Origin: Nephthysia sp036513515
GTDB taxonomy: Bacteria > Chloroflexota > Dormibacteria > Dormibacterales > Dormibacteraceae
Direction: 5' to 3'
DNA: 43,423 bases
Assembly (NCBI GenBank): GCA_036513515.1
Contig: DATBYW010000198.1
Location: 1-43,423 of the forward strand
Position numbers and translations under genes: made by a program. Each line of letters starts with the position of its first letter. The stretch's first letter is position 1. A model generated the notes under the pieces. The model searched no databases and was not told where the DNA came from. It saw only the letters and a program-made list of their open reading frames with translations. This document shows, one piece after another, positions 31,697 to 38,588 of the stretch.

Positions 31697-31699
31697 GCT
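31694..31699 (+). promoter_or_regulatory. Leaderless -10 element of alpha/beta hydrolase gene
   Basis: TAAGCT overlaps the TAA stop of the S51-like gene and lies 6 nt before the ATG at 31706. This suggests a separate leaderless transcript in addition to any read-through. Confidence 0.45.
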
Positions 31700-31705
31700 C
31701 TCTTC

Positions 31706-32608
31706 ATGGCGCTCGGGGATGCGGAGGGTACGAGGCACCGTCCCCGGGAGCTGCGCTCGGGTTTCGTAGAGGTGGGATCGCTGCGCCTCCATCACACCTT
31801 CGGCGGCCGAGGCGCTCCACCCGTGGTATTCGTCCATGGACTGGGTTCCTCGGGCTACATCGAGTGGCGATTCAATCTCCAGAGCGTGGCTGGCTTCCGG
31901 CGGGTGCTCGCGCCCGACCTCCCCGGCTTTGGCCGGAGCGAGAAACCGTCAGTGAGATATGGGATCCCCCTCTTCGCCCGAACGCTGGAGGGCTACGTCC
32001 GGGCCCTGCGCCTTCGACCCCCGGTGCTGGTGGGCGCCTCCCTGGGTGGACGCGTGGTGATCGAGCTCGCCATCCGGCGCCCGGAGCTGGTGGAGAAGGT
32101 GGTGCTCGTCAACTCTCTGGGCCTGGGCCGGCCGAACCTGCGCATCGCCTACCCGCTGTTGACGCTTCCGCGCGTCGGTGAGGCCATGATGGGATTGCTG
32201 CGCAGTGGTCTCCAGAGGTCGCCGGGGAGCTCCATAAGGCGCCTGGCTCGGCGCTATATGGGCGGAGACCTCGAGCGGACGATGGACGACGCCTACCTTG
32301 CCGACCTCCGGGAGCTTCACGAGACGGAGGGCTATCACCAGGCCTACCTGGCCACTGTGCGCTCCTTGACCCGCGCTGGCCCGCTGCTCCAGGGGCCCCA
32401 GCTGGTGGCGAGACTTCGCAAGACGGGGCTTCCTGTCCTTCTGATCTGGGGAGCTGACGACCAGCTGTTCCCGCTCGAGCACGCCGAAAGAGCGCACCGC
32501 GATCTTCCCGGGTCTCGCCTTGCCGTAATCGAGGGGGCCGGTCACACTCCGCAGGCTGAGAGGCCAGATGAGTTCAACCGCATCCTCCGGTCCTTCCTTA
32601 CCGGCTGA
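31706..32608 (+). CDS. Alpha/beta-fold hydrolase
   Basis: The 300-residue protein has VVFVHGLGSSGYIEWRF, nucleophile elbow GASLGGRVV, acid in LLIWGADDQLFP and His in EGAGHTPQAERP: a complete Ser-Asp-His triad. It belongs to the broad group of carboxylesterases and C-C bond hydrolases; the substrate is not readable. Its 3' end overlaps the start of the acyltransferase gene by 41 bp, so both are probably cotranscribed, which hints at lipid or ester metabolism. Confidence 0.85.
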   Translation: MALGDAEGTRHRPRELRSGFVEVGSLRLHHTFGGRGAPPVVFVHGLGSSGYIEWRFNLQSVAGFRRVLAPDLPGFGRSEKPSVRYGIPLFARTLEGYVRALRLRPPVLVGASLGGRVVIELAIRRPELVEKVVLVNSLGLGRPNLRIAYPLLTLPRVGEAMMGLLRSGLQRSPGSSIRRLARRYMGGDLERTMDDAYLADLRELHETEGYHQAYLATVRSLTRAGPLLQGPQLVARLRKTGLPVLLIWGADDQLFPLEHAERAHRDLPGSRLAVIEGAGHTPQAERPDEFNRILRSFLTG

Positions 32609-33443
32609 TGCCGTCTACACCGGACCCGAGTACCGGGAGGCGGCGGCACGCCCGGTCGACCCTCTGCTCCATGGCGCCCCCTACCGGCCTCCGCGGGCTT
32701 ACCGGGTGGTCTTCTTTCTCACGCGATATCTCGTGCGGCTCCTCTTCAGGTTCCACGTCGAAGGCCTGGAGAACATTCCCCCGCCTCCCTTCCTGATAGC
32801 CAGCAACCACCAGGCCTGGTACGACACGATCTTCATCGTCGCCGCTTTCCCCAAGCTGCCGATGATCTACACCATGGCCCGGCGGGACACCGTCTTCAAC
32901 CGGCGCTGGAAGCGCTGGTTGATTCCCCTGTTCGGCGTCTTTCCCATCCAACCCCACCAGGGCGAGCTCGACGAGCGCGGAGTCGCCTGCGTCTACCAGG
33001 TACTCCAGCGAGGCGGCATCGTGCTCGTCTTCCCCGAGGGACGCTATTCGCGCGGTCGCGAGCTGCTCCCGCTGAAGCGCGGCGTGGCGCACTTTGCTCT
33101 CCAGGCCGGGGTCCCGATCGTACCGGTGGCGATCTCCGGGCTCGACCGGCTGCGTCTCTTCGGCCGGGTCGAGGTCTCCATCGGTCCGCCCATTCGCCCA
33201 GACCCGCCCCGCTTGTGGGCTCTGAACCGGCAGGTTCAGCGGATCGTGGAGAGCGTGCGCGGGGCGATCCTCAGCGCGCTCGACGGCGCACCCGATCTCA
33301 CTCGGCCCGGCCGGATGAGGCGCCTGGCCGCTCGGCTGCCCGGGCGCAGGCGGCGGCGCCGTCCGGCCCCGATCTCGCCGGCTCCGGAGGCGGCGGCTGC
33401 CGAAGCCGAACCGGATGGAGGATCGACTTCGATCTCGAACTGA
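32568..33443 (+). CDS. 1-Acyl-glycerol-3-phosphate acyltransferase-like (PlsC family)
   Basis: NHQAWYD is the HX4D acyltransferase motif, followed by FPEGRYSRG and VPIVPVAISG. The order and spacing fit LPLAT/PlsC enzymes, which acylate lysophosphatidic acid at the membrane. The 291-residue protein ends in a basic, Pro/Ala-rich tail of about 45 residues that is probably disordered. The start lies within the alpha/beta hydrolase gene, behind GAGAGG. No later in-frame start keeps the N-terminal helix. Confidence 0.85.
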   Translation: MSSTASSGPSLPADAVYTGPEYREAAARPVDPLLHGAPYRPPRAYRVVFFLTRYLVRLLFRFHVEGLENIPPPPFLIASNHQAWYDTIFIVAAFPKLPMIYTMARRDTVFNRRWKRWLIPLFGVFPIQPHQGELDERGVACVYQVLQRGGIVLVFPEGRYSRGRELLPLKRGVAHFALQAGVPIVPVAISGLDRLRLFGRVEVSIGPPIRPDPPRLWALNRQVQRIVESVRGAILSALDGAPDLTRPGRMRRLAARLPGRRRRRRPAPISPAPEAAAAEAEPDGGSTSISN

Positions 33444-33444
33444 C

Positions 33445-33450
33445 TAGACT
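33445..33450 (+). promoter_or_regulatory. -10 element before epimerase gene
   Basis: TAGACT lies directly after the acyltransferase stop and 15 nt before the ATG at 33466, predicting a leader of about 8 nt. Confidence 0.4.
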
Positions 33451-33465
33451 TCGGCGCACATTCAA

Positions 33466-34434
33466 ATGCACCTGGTGATCGGCGCCGCCGAATACGCGGG
33501 CCGGTATGCGATCGCCGAGCTGAGCACCCACTTCCCGGTGCGGGGGGTGGAGCTGAGTGAGGACCTCGAGACCGCGATGGCGGGTGTCGAGACGGTGTAC
33601 ATGGCTGCCGAGCTGCATTCGCCGCTGCTCCGGCTGCGTGCCGCTCCGGGTCCGGACCCGCGGCTGGTCAAGCTGGTGCGCCTGGCCGAGGCGGCGGGCG
33701 TGCGCCGGCTGGTCCACCTCTCCACCGCCCAGGTGCTGGGGCCGGCGCCTCGATCGCCGCTGTTCGAGGAGAGTCCCATCAAGCCCTACCACGCCTACGA
33801 GAAGCTGCATGCGCGAGACGAGCAGTGGCTGCTCGGTCAGCGTGGAATCGAGACCGTCACTCTGCGGCCCGCGCAGGGGTTCGGGCCGGGCGAGGCCCTG
33901 GCGGAGCGCCTCCTCTCAGAGCTGTCCGCCGGCCGGACTCTCCTGTTGGGCGGCGGTCGGGCGCAGCGGTCCTTCCTTGCCGGCCCGGACCTGGGCCGCG
34001 CCTTCCTGGCGGCCGGTCAGCGGGGCAGGCCCGGCCATGCCTACCTGCTCGGCGGCTTCACGGCCTGCTGGCGGGACCTGTTCAAGATCGTCGTCGACGC
34101 GATTCGGCTTCCGGTCCGATTCGTGGACGTGCCGTACGACATCGCCTACCTGCGTGCGGCGTTTCGCGAATGGCGAACGCCGGTAGGTCGTGAATGCTGG
34201 CCGAACAGGTACGCGATGGACGTCCTCGGTCGTTCGCATCTCCTCGAAGACGGTCTCAGCCGGCGCGAGCTGACCTGGTCGCCAACGATAGGCAGTCTGG
34301 ACGAGGCCCGCGGGGAGCTGGTGGAGTGGGTGCAGCGCGCCCGTCCGAGCCGGCCGGAGAAGCCATCGGAGCCGGCTCCGGAGACTGAGAGTCTGCGCGG
34401 ACCGGAGGCGACGTCAGCGCCCCCGGCGCCTTAG
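33466..34434 (+). CDS. NAD-dependent epimerase/dehydratase-like protein
   Basis: This is an extended-SDR fold of 322 residues with the glycine motif GAAEYAGRYAI, STAQVLGPAP (catalytic Ser/Thr strand), PYHAYEKLHARDE and LRPAQGFGPGE. The usual YxxxK is irregular: the Lys is preceded at -4 by His, with Tyr at -2 and -5, so catalysis may be altered. The tail is Pro/Glu-rich. Relatives include UDP-sugar epimerases and NAD(P)H-binding reductases. The substrate is unknown. Confidence 0.78.
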   Translation: MHLVIGAAEYAGRYAIAELSTHFPVRGVELSEDLETAMAGVETVYMAAELHSPLLRLRAAPGPDPRLVKLVRLAEAAGVRRLVHLSTAQVLGPAPRSPLFEESPIKPYHAYEKLHARDEQWLLGQRGIETVTLRPAQGFGPGEALAERLLSELSAGRTLLLGGGRAQRSFLAGPDLGRAFLAAGQRGRPGHAYLLGGFTACWRDLFKIVVDAIRLPVRFVDVPYDIAYLRAAFREWRTPVGRECWPNRYAMDVLGRSHLLEDGLSRRELTWSPTIGSLDEARGELVEWVQRARPSRPEKPSEPAPETESLRGPEATSAPPAP

Positions 34435-34452
34435 CCCGGACCCACCGATCTG

Positions 34453-34680
34453 TTAGGTCACGACCAGGCAGGTGATGGTTTTGAAGACCCCCTCGATCTT
34501 CTGGATCTTCTCGACGATCAGCTGACCGATCGCGTTGACGTCCGCCGCCTCGCACACCGCGATGACGTCGTACTCGCCGGTGATCGCGTCAGCTGCCGTG
34601 ATGCCAGCTTGCCCCTGCATCTTCTGAGCGACCTCGATCGCTCGGCCTGGGGAAGCGTTGATCAATACATACGCCTTCAT
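34453..34680 (-). CDS. Lrp/AsnC ligand-binding (RAM) domain protein
   Basis: The 75 residues form one RAM domain: MKAYVLINASPGRAIEVAQKM, ITGEYDVIAVCEA and the terminal IEGVFKTITCLVV. No DNA-binding domain is present. Stand-alone RAM proteins sense amino acids by oligomerising. It lies 45 bp downstream of the threonine dehydratase-like gene on the same strand, which fits a role as an amino-acid-responsive partner (inference). Confidence 0.88.
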   Translation of the reverse strand: MKAYVLINASPGRAIEVAQKMQGQAGITAADAITGEYDVIAVCEAADVNAIGQLIVEKIQKIEGVFKTITCLVVT

Positions 34681-34725
34681 TCGGTCACCCCAACCTGGTT
34701 TCGAACAGTTGACGTGCGCAACAGG

Positions 34726-35724
34726 TTAACGCGACTTCAAGGCCCGCATCATCACGTCGTCTGTCACGTTGCCTCCCGACAGCAGCACCACCACGCGCTC
34801 GTTCGGCTCCGGCGAGTAGTGGTAGAGGAGCGCGGCCAGCGCGGCGGCTCCCGCCGGCTCGGCGAGCAGGTGCTCCCACTCGAAGAAGAGGCGGATTGCA
34901 CGCAGCATCTCGGACTCCTCGACCAGGATCATGCGGTCGACGCAGCGCCGGGCGATCTCCAGCGTGAGACGTCCCGGCGCGCTGGCCGCCAGGCCGTCCG
35001 CCATGGTGCCGACACGGTCGAGCGTGACAAGCTCACCCGCCGCCAGGGAGCGCGTCATGGCTGCCGCACCGGCTGGCTCGATCCCCAGCACCTGGACCGA
35101 AGGTCGGCGTGCCTTCAGGTAAAGGGCGATGCCCGAGATCAGGCCCCCGCCGCCCACGGGCACGAGCAGGGTGTCGAACTGCGACAGCTGTGCGAGCAGC
35201 TCCACCGCGATCGAGCCCTGCCCCGCGATCACGTCCGGGTCGTCGAAGGCGTGAACGAAGGTCGCCCCGCTGGCCGCCTGCGCGCGGGCGGCCTCGAGAG
35301 CTGCGTCATGGTAGCTGCGGCCGCTGGGCATCACCCTGGCCCCGAGCCGCTTGATCGCCTCCACCTTGAGCGGGTTGGCGTTCTCGGGGACGTACACGGT
35401 GGCCGGCACGTGGAACGCTTGAGCGGCGTAGGCGACGCCCTGTCCGTGGTTGCCTGCCGAGGCCGTGATCACGCCCGCAGCCCGCTCCTCAGGTCCCATC
35501 CGGAGCAGCTTGGTGAGGGCACCTCGAACCTTGAACGCCCGGGTGGGCTGGATGCTCTCCACCTTCAGGTAGACGTGGCAGCCGGCCTTACTCGTGAAGG
35601 CTTGCGAATGCTGGAGCGGCGTCGGCTCCAGATAGGGCCTCAGGTCGGCCGCGGCCCGCTCAACGGAGTCGGCGTCGACAGAGGCCTTCGGGGTTCTGGT
35701 ACGCGTACTGATCGTCTGGCCCAA
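34726..35724 (-). CDS. Threonine/serine dehydratase-like PLP enzyme
   Basis: This 332-residue fold-type II PLP enzyme has Lys65 in TRAFKVRGAL as the Schiff-base lysine, SAGNHGQGVAYAA for substrate carboxylate binding, PVGGGGLISG for the PLP phosphate and LLSGGNV near the end. It lacks the C-terminal ACT-like regulatory domain of biosynthetic IlvA, so it resembles catabolic threonine ammonia-lyase or serine racemase. It starts with TTG at 35724; TAAGAT lies 9 nt upstream on the minus strand. Confidence 0.88.
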   Translation of the reverse strand: MGQTISTRTRTPKASVDADSVERAAADLRPYLEPTPLQHSQAFTSKAGCHVYLKVESIQPTRAFKVRGALTKLLRMGPEERAAGVITASAGNHGQGVAYAAQAFHVPATVYVPENANPLKVEAIKRLGARVMPSGRSYHDAALEAARAQAASGATFVHAFDDPDVIAGQGSIAVELLAQLSQFDTLLVPVGGGGLISGIALYLKARRPSVQVLGIEPAGAAAMTRSLAAGELVTLDRVGTMADGLAASAPGRLTLEIARRCVDRMILVEESEMLRAIRLFFEWEHLLAEPAGAAALAALLYHYSPEPNERVVVLLSGGNVTDDVMMRALKSR

Positions 35725-35733
35725 GCCAGCTAC

Positions 35734-35755
35734 ATCTTAGGCGGCCGCGTACGAT
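35734..35755. promoter_or_regulatory. Divergent -10 elements, dehydratase / 55-residue protein
   Basis: TAAGAT on the minus strand (35734-35739) is 9 nt from the dehydratase TTG. TACGAT on the plus strand (35750-35755) is 8 nt from the ATG at 35764. Both gaps are too short for a ribosome site. Confidence 0.45.
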
Positions 35756-35763
35756 CGCTCCTG

Positions 35764-35931
35764 ATGGACGATCTTGACCGCCTTTCGAGCCGTGAACGGG
35801 CGCGGGTCGAAGCGCGCGAGCGCAAGACCAGGCCGGCCAGGATGGTCGTGGACAACGCGGGCCTCAAGAAGCTGGCGATCCACCTCGGCGAGAAGCGGAA
35901 GGCGGCCTCGGAGCGCCGGCGACGGACCTAA
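35764..35931 (+). CDS. Small basic protein of 55 residues
   Basis: The ATG at 35764 follows TACGAT by 8 nt and opens a highly charged, mostly helical 55-residue product (MDDLDRLSSRERARVEARER at the start, an ARMVVDNAGLKKLAIHLGEK core, and an RRRR-type end). No family is recognised. The core contains the only hydrophobic positions, spaced as in an amphipathic helix. The promoter-like element and position support a real gene, but there is no homology evidence. Confidence 0.5.
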   Translation: MDDLDRLSSRERARVEARERKTRPARMVVDNAGLKKLAIHLGEKRKAASERRRRT

Positions 35932-35964
35932 CCCGGATCCATCGGGGCCTAGCTTGAGGGCAGC

Positions 35965-36339
35965 CTAGCTGAGCGCCGGCACGATGGCCCGGCGGTGGGT
36001 GCCGCTGCCCACCAGTACGTCCTGCTTGCGGCACTCGACGTCGAAGAGCAAGCGGTTCCGGTCGACCTCCTGCAGGCGGCTGGTCACGACCACCGTCTCG
36101 CCCTCGGCCGCCGGGGCCAGGTGGCGAACGCAGACCTCGTAGCCGACTGTGGTGTAGCCCCCGGGGAGCCTCTCCTCCACCGAGCCATGCGACGTCTGCT
36201 CCATGAGCAGGATCATGGAGGGGGTTGCGAAGAGCCCCTTGCCTCCCACGTGTGTGGTCATCAGGGAGCCGTCGATGACCCGCTCGACCCTCCCCTCCAG
36301 ACCTGGGGTCACGCTCTCGAAGGTTGCCACCCCGTACAT
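35965..36339 (-). CDS. Hotdog-fold thioesterase, fluoroacetyl-CoA thioesterase (FlK)-like
   Basis: The 124-residue protein contains FATPSMILLMEQTSH and GYTTVGYEVCVRHLAPA. Thr39, Glu47 and His73 occupy positions equivalent to the Thr-Glu-His set of FlK, with the same spacing. The family hydrolyses small acyl-CoA thioesters. Most bacterial relatives do not act on fluoroacetyl-CoA, so the substrate is open. The ATG at 36339 lies inside the -10 element of the divergent galU gene; only 8 bp separate the two start codons. Confidence 0.82.
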   Translation of the reverse strand: MYGVATFESVTPGLEGRVERVIDGSLMTTHVGGKGLFATPSMILLMEQTSHGSVEERLPGGYTTVGYEVCVRHLAPAAEGETVVVTSRLQEVDRNRLLFDVECRKQDVLVGSGTHRRAIVPALS

Positions 36340-36340
36340 T
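36335..36340 (+). promoter_or_regulatory. Leaderless -10 element of galU
   Basis: TACATT lies 7 nt before the galU ATG and contains, on the opposite strand, the start codon of the thioesterase gene. Confidence 0.5.
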
Positions 36341-36347
36341 GTCGGCC

Positions 36348-37247
36348 ATGACTCGAAGCACGGTTCGCAAGGCGATAATCACCGCGGCCGGCCTCGGGAC
36401 GCGGTTCCTGCCGGTGACCAAGGCTCAGCCCAAGGAGATGCTTCCGCTCCTCGACAAGCCGACCATCCAGTACGGCGTCGAGGAGGCCCGTGACTCCGGG
36501 ATCGAGGAGGTCGTCATGGTAATCGGCGGCGGCAAACGCGCCATCGTCGACCACTTCGATCGCTCCCGGGAGCTCGAGTTCTACCTCGCCGAGCGGGACA
36601 AGAAGGACTTGCTGGGCATCCTGGCTGAGGTGGACGCCCTCACCGACCGCGTCCAGCTCGTCTACGTCCAGCAGAAGGAGCCCCTGGGCCTCGGCCACGC
36701 CGTGGGCTGCGCGCACCGGCTGGTCGAGGACGAGCCCTGCGCGCTGCTGCTGCCCGACGACGTGATCCTCGGTGCGGAGCCGGCGTTGAGCCAGCTGATC
36801 CGGGCCTATTCCGAGACGGGAGCCACAGTGATCGCCACCCGGCGAGTACCGAGGGACCAGATCAGCCGCTATGGGATCATCGCCACCGGGGCATCTGAGG
36901 GCCGCCTCCACGAGGTGGTGGACCTGGTGGAGAAGCCGGACCCCGACGAAGCCCCCAGCGATCTGGCCATCTTCGGCCGCTACGTGCTCCGGCCAGAAGT
37001 GCTGACGGCGATCTCCGAGACGCCGCCGGGAACCGGGAAGGAGATCCAGCTCACCGACGCCATCCGCCAGACCCTCGGAAAGGGCCGCGTCGTGGCGTGG
37101 GAGTTCGAGGGCGACTACTACGACACGGGGACGGTCCAGGGCTATCTGCGGTCCAACCTGGCGCTTGCGCTCAAGCGCGACGACCTCCGGGAGCAGATGC
37201 TGGCGGTCGTCCGGGAGCTGGTGGGCGCCCCCAAGGTGGGCGGCTGA
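36348..37247 (+). CDS. galU: UTP-glucose-1-phosphate uridylyltransferase
   Basis: The 299-residue protein has AAGLGTRFLPVTKAQPKEMLPLLDKPTIQY (nucleotide loop and catalytic lysines), VYVQQKEPLGLGHAV, LLPDDVIL, GIIATG, VEKPDPDEAPS and GTGKEIQLTDAI. These are all characteristic of GalU, which makes UDP-glucose for cell-envelope glycans and lipids. The ATG at 36348 is used because TACATT ends 7 nt upstream. An earlier in-frame codon at 36324 lies within the divergent gene. Confidence 0.95.
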   Translation: MTRSTVRKAIITAAGLGTRFLPVTKAQPKEMLPLLDKPTIQYGVEEARDSGIEEVVMVIGGGKRAIVDHFDRSRELEFYLAERDKKDLLGILAEVDALTDRVQLVYVQQKEPLGLGHAVGCAHRLVEDEPCALLLPDDVILGAEPALSQLIRAYSETGATVIATRRVPRDQISRYGIIATGASEGRLHEVVDLVEKPDPDEAPSDLAIFGRYVLRPEVLTAISETPPGTGKEIQLTDAIRQTLGKGRVVAWEFEGDYYDTGTVQGYLRSNLALALKRDDLREQMLAVVRELVGAPKVGG

Positions 37248-37275
37248 CCGGCTGGGCGCCCTCAGCGGCCGTCGG

Positions 37276-37281
37276 TATAAT
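37276..37281 (+). promoter_or_regulatory. Consensus -10 TATAAT before 85-residue protein
   Basis: A perfect TATAAT lies 50 nt before the ATG at 37332. The predicted leader of about 40 nt contains a weak GGGGA...TCCCC pairing and ends in TTTTTT (37323-37328) directly before the start codon, without a ribosome site. Confidence 0.5.
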
Positions 37282-37331
37282 CGGGGGACCGCTCAAATGC
37301 GATTGCGTATCCCCAGCCCGGATTTTTTGCT

Positions 37332-37589
37332 ATGGCAGTGTCAGGAAAACGACGGTTCGACGACGACAAGGTCGTTCGCTACGAGACCGCGGACAAGGAG
37401 TTCGAGGTCGAGGTGGCGCGCACCCTCAACAAGTGGTGCGTCACCGTCTATCAGCTGCCCGACCGGAACATCCTGGCTCAGGATTTCTTCCCCGAGCGGT
37501 GGAAGGCACTGGCCCGTGGCCAGGACTTCCTGCGCCTGCTGAACCAGCGCCGGAAGGAAGGCGAGGGCGCCGAGCAGGAAGACTTCTAG
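37332..37589 (+). CDS. Uncharacterised 85-residue protein
   Basis: The sequence is a compact small domain: RRFDDDKVVRYETADKEFEVEVARTLNKWCVTVYQL, then ERWKALARGQDFLRLLNQRRKE and an acidic tail. Alternating hydrophobics suggest two or three strands followed by a helix. No family is recognised. It has the only consensus TATAAT seen in the window and so may be strongly expressed. Confidence 0.65.
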   Translation: MAVSGKRRFDDDKVVRYETADKEFEVEVARTLNKWCVTVYQLPDRNILAQDFFPERWKALARGQDFLRLLNQRRKEGEGAEQEDF

Positions 37590-37621
37590 TCTCCCGCCAG
37601 CGGCCGCCGGGCCGCCCTGTC

Positions 37622-37627
37622 TAGAAT
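37622..37627 (+). promoter_or_regulatory. -10 element before 72-residue membrane protein
   Basis: TAGAAT lies 10 nt before the GTG at 37638, again predicting an almost leaderless transcript. Confidence 0.45.
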
Positions 37628-37637
37628 CGCCCTCTTA

Positions 37638-37856
37638 GTGAATCGTTCCTTCCTGGTCAGGGAGTGGGGCGCCGTCAGCTTCGTCCTGACCGTGCTGGTC
37701 GGCATGGTGGCCGTTCCCCTGGCGCTCTACTTCGGCCATGCCGGGTCCGCGGCGGGAGCCTCGGGCCCCGTTCCGGCCGCCACCGCATCAGCCACCCCAA
37801 GCGCCAGCGCCTCCCCCACCGCCAGCCCGACAGCCAGTCCCAGTCCGACCAGATAA
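37638..37856 (+). CDS. Small single-pass membrane protein with Ser/Pro/Thr-rich tail
   Basis: The 72 residues comprise a short basic N-terminus, one hydrophobic helix (about 12-33), and a low-complexity tail of Ala/Ser/Pro/Thr repeats (ASPTASPTASPSPT). No family is recognised. The tail resembles extracytoplasmic linkers. The GTG start at 37638 with TAGAAT 10 nt upstream supports expression. Confidence 0.55.
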   Translation: MNRSFLVREWGAVSFVLTVLVGMVAVPLALYFGHAGSAAGASGPVPAATASATPSASASPTASPTASPSPTR

Positions 37857-37879
37857 AGCCAGTCCTCGCCGATAAACGG

Positions 37880-37981
37880 CGCGGGGGGAACCCAGGTTCC
37901 CCCCACGGACCCGCCCTCCTCTCGGGAGTGAAGGTCCGTGTCGGGGGGCGGGACTCATTCGGCCGGAGTGAATCCGGCCTG
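37880..37981 (-). repeat. Dispersed structured repeat, second isolated copy, inverted relative to tandem array
   Basis: This copy is nearly identical in arrangement to the one at 2.8-2.9 kb. The terminal hairpin GGGGGGAACC/GGTTCCCCCC spans 37883-37904, and a CTCTCGGGAG block and the conserved GGCGGGACTCATTCGG follow. The GGCCGGA/TCCGGCC hairpin lies at 37961-37967 with 37973-37979. It sits between two convergent genes. Confidence 0.82.
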
Positions 37982-38004
37982 TCAAGTCACGTTTTGGTGT
38001 GGGG

Positions 38005-38511
38005 CTAGGCGCTGAGTAGGTCTTCGCCGTTGGCGTGTACTACCTGGTCCCAGCGCAGGGTGAGGTCGGCGACCGCCCGGTCAGCCTGGTGGACGACCAG
38101 GTCGATGCGCTCGGTGAGTCGGAGGTGGGCGACCTCCGCGCAGTCGTGAAGGAAGGGGAAGACCACCGGGCGAACCAGGTTGAGGACGTGGTCGAGGGCC
38201 CCGACCGGTCCCGCGACGTTAGTCGGGCCGGTCCCCGAGCGATCCTGGAAGGCCATCACCGCAACCTCGTCCGTCAGCATCACCGGGTCGGTCCAACCGT
38301 GAGGCGCCTGCACCTGCGAGGCCAGCATCTGCAGCCTCGTCGCCAGCCGGCGCATGGGCCCCGCCGGCCCCTCGATCCAGAGCGGGACGTCTCGCATCGG
38401 CTCGAGGAAGGGCTGCCGAGGGTATCGCGCGCTGAAGCCCAGGTCCGACACCCCCGCGAAGGGGCCGGGCACCTTGATCGTGATGTCGGCCAGGTGTGGG
38501 GAAGGTTCCAT
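38005..38511 (-). CDS. Uncharacterised 168-residue protein
   Basis: No family is recognised. The protein starts HLADITIKVPGPFAGVSDLGF, has WIEGPAGPMRRLATRLQML and later a His/Asp-containing stretch (LHDCAEVAHLRLTERIDLVVHQADRAVADLTLRWDQVV). It has no membrane segment. The ATG at 38511 is preceded by TAAAGT on the minus strand about 25 nt upstream. It is divergent from the CoA-transferase gene. Confidence 0.6.
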   Translation of the reverse strand: MEPSPHLADITIKVPGPFAGVSDLGFSARYPRQPFLEPMRDVPLWIEGPAGPMRRLATRLQMLASQVQAPHGWTDPVMLTDEVAVMAFQDRSGTGPTNVAGPVGALDHVLNLVRPVVFPFLHDCAEVAHLRLTERIDLVVHQADRAVADLTLRWDQVVHANGEDLLSA

Positions 38512-38588
38512 CCCGGAGAATCCGGCGGTTGCCGGTACTTTACCCCGAGCAGGGAGAGCTTTCTACGTAATCGCCAGAATTGCCGTTG

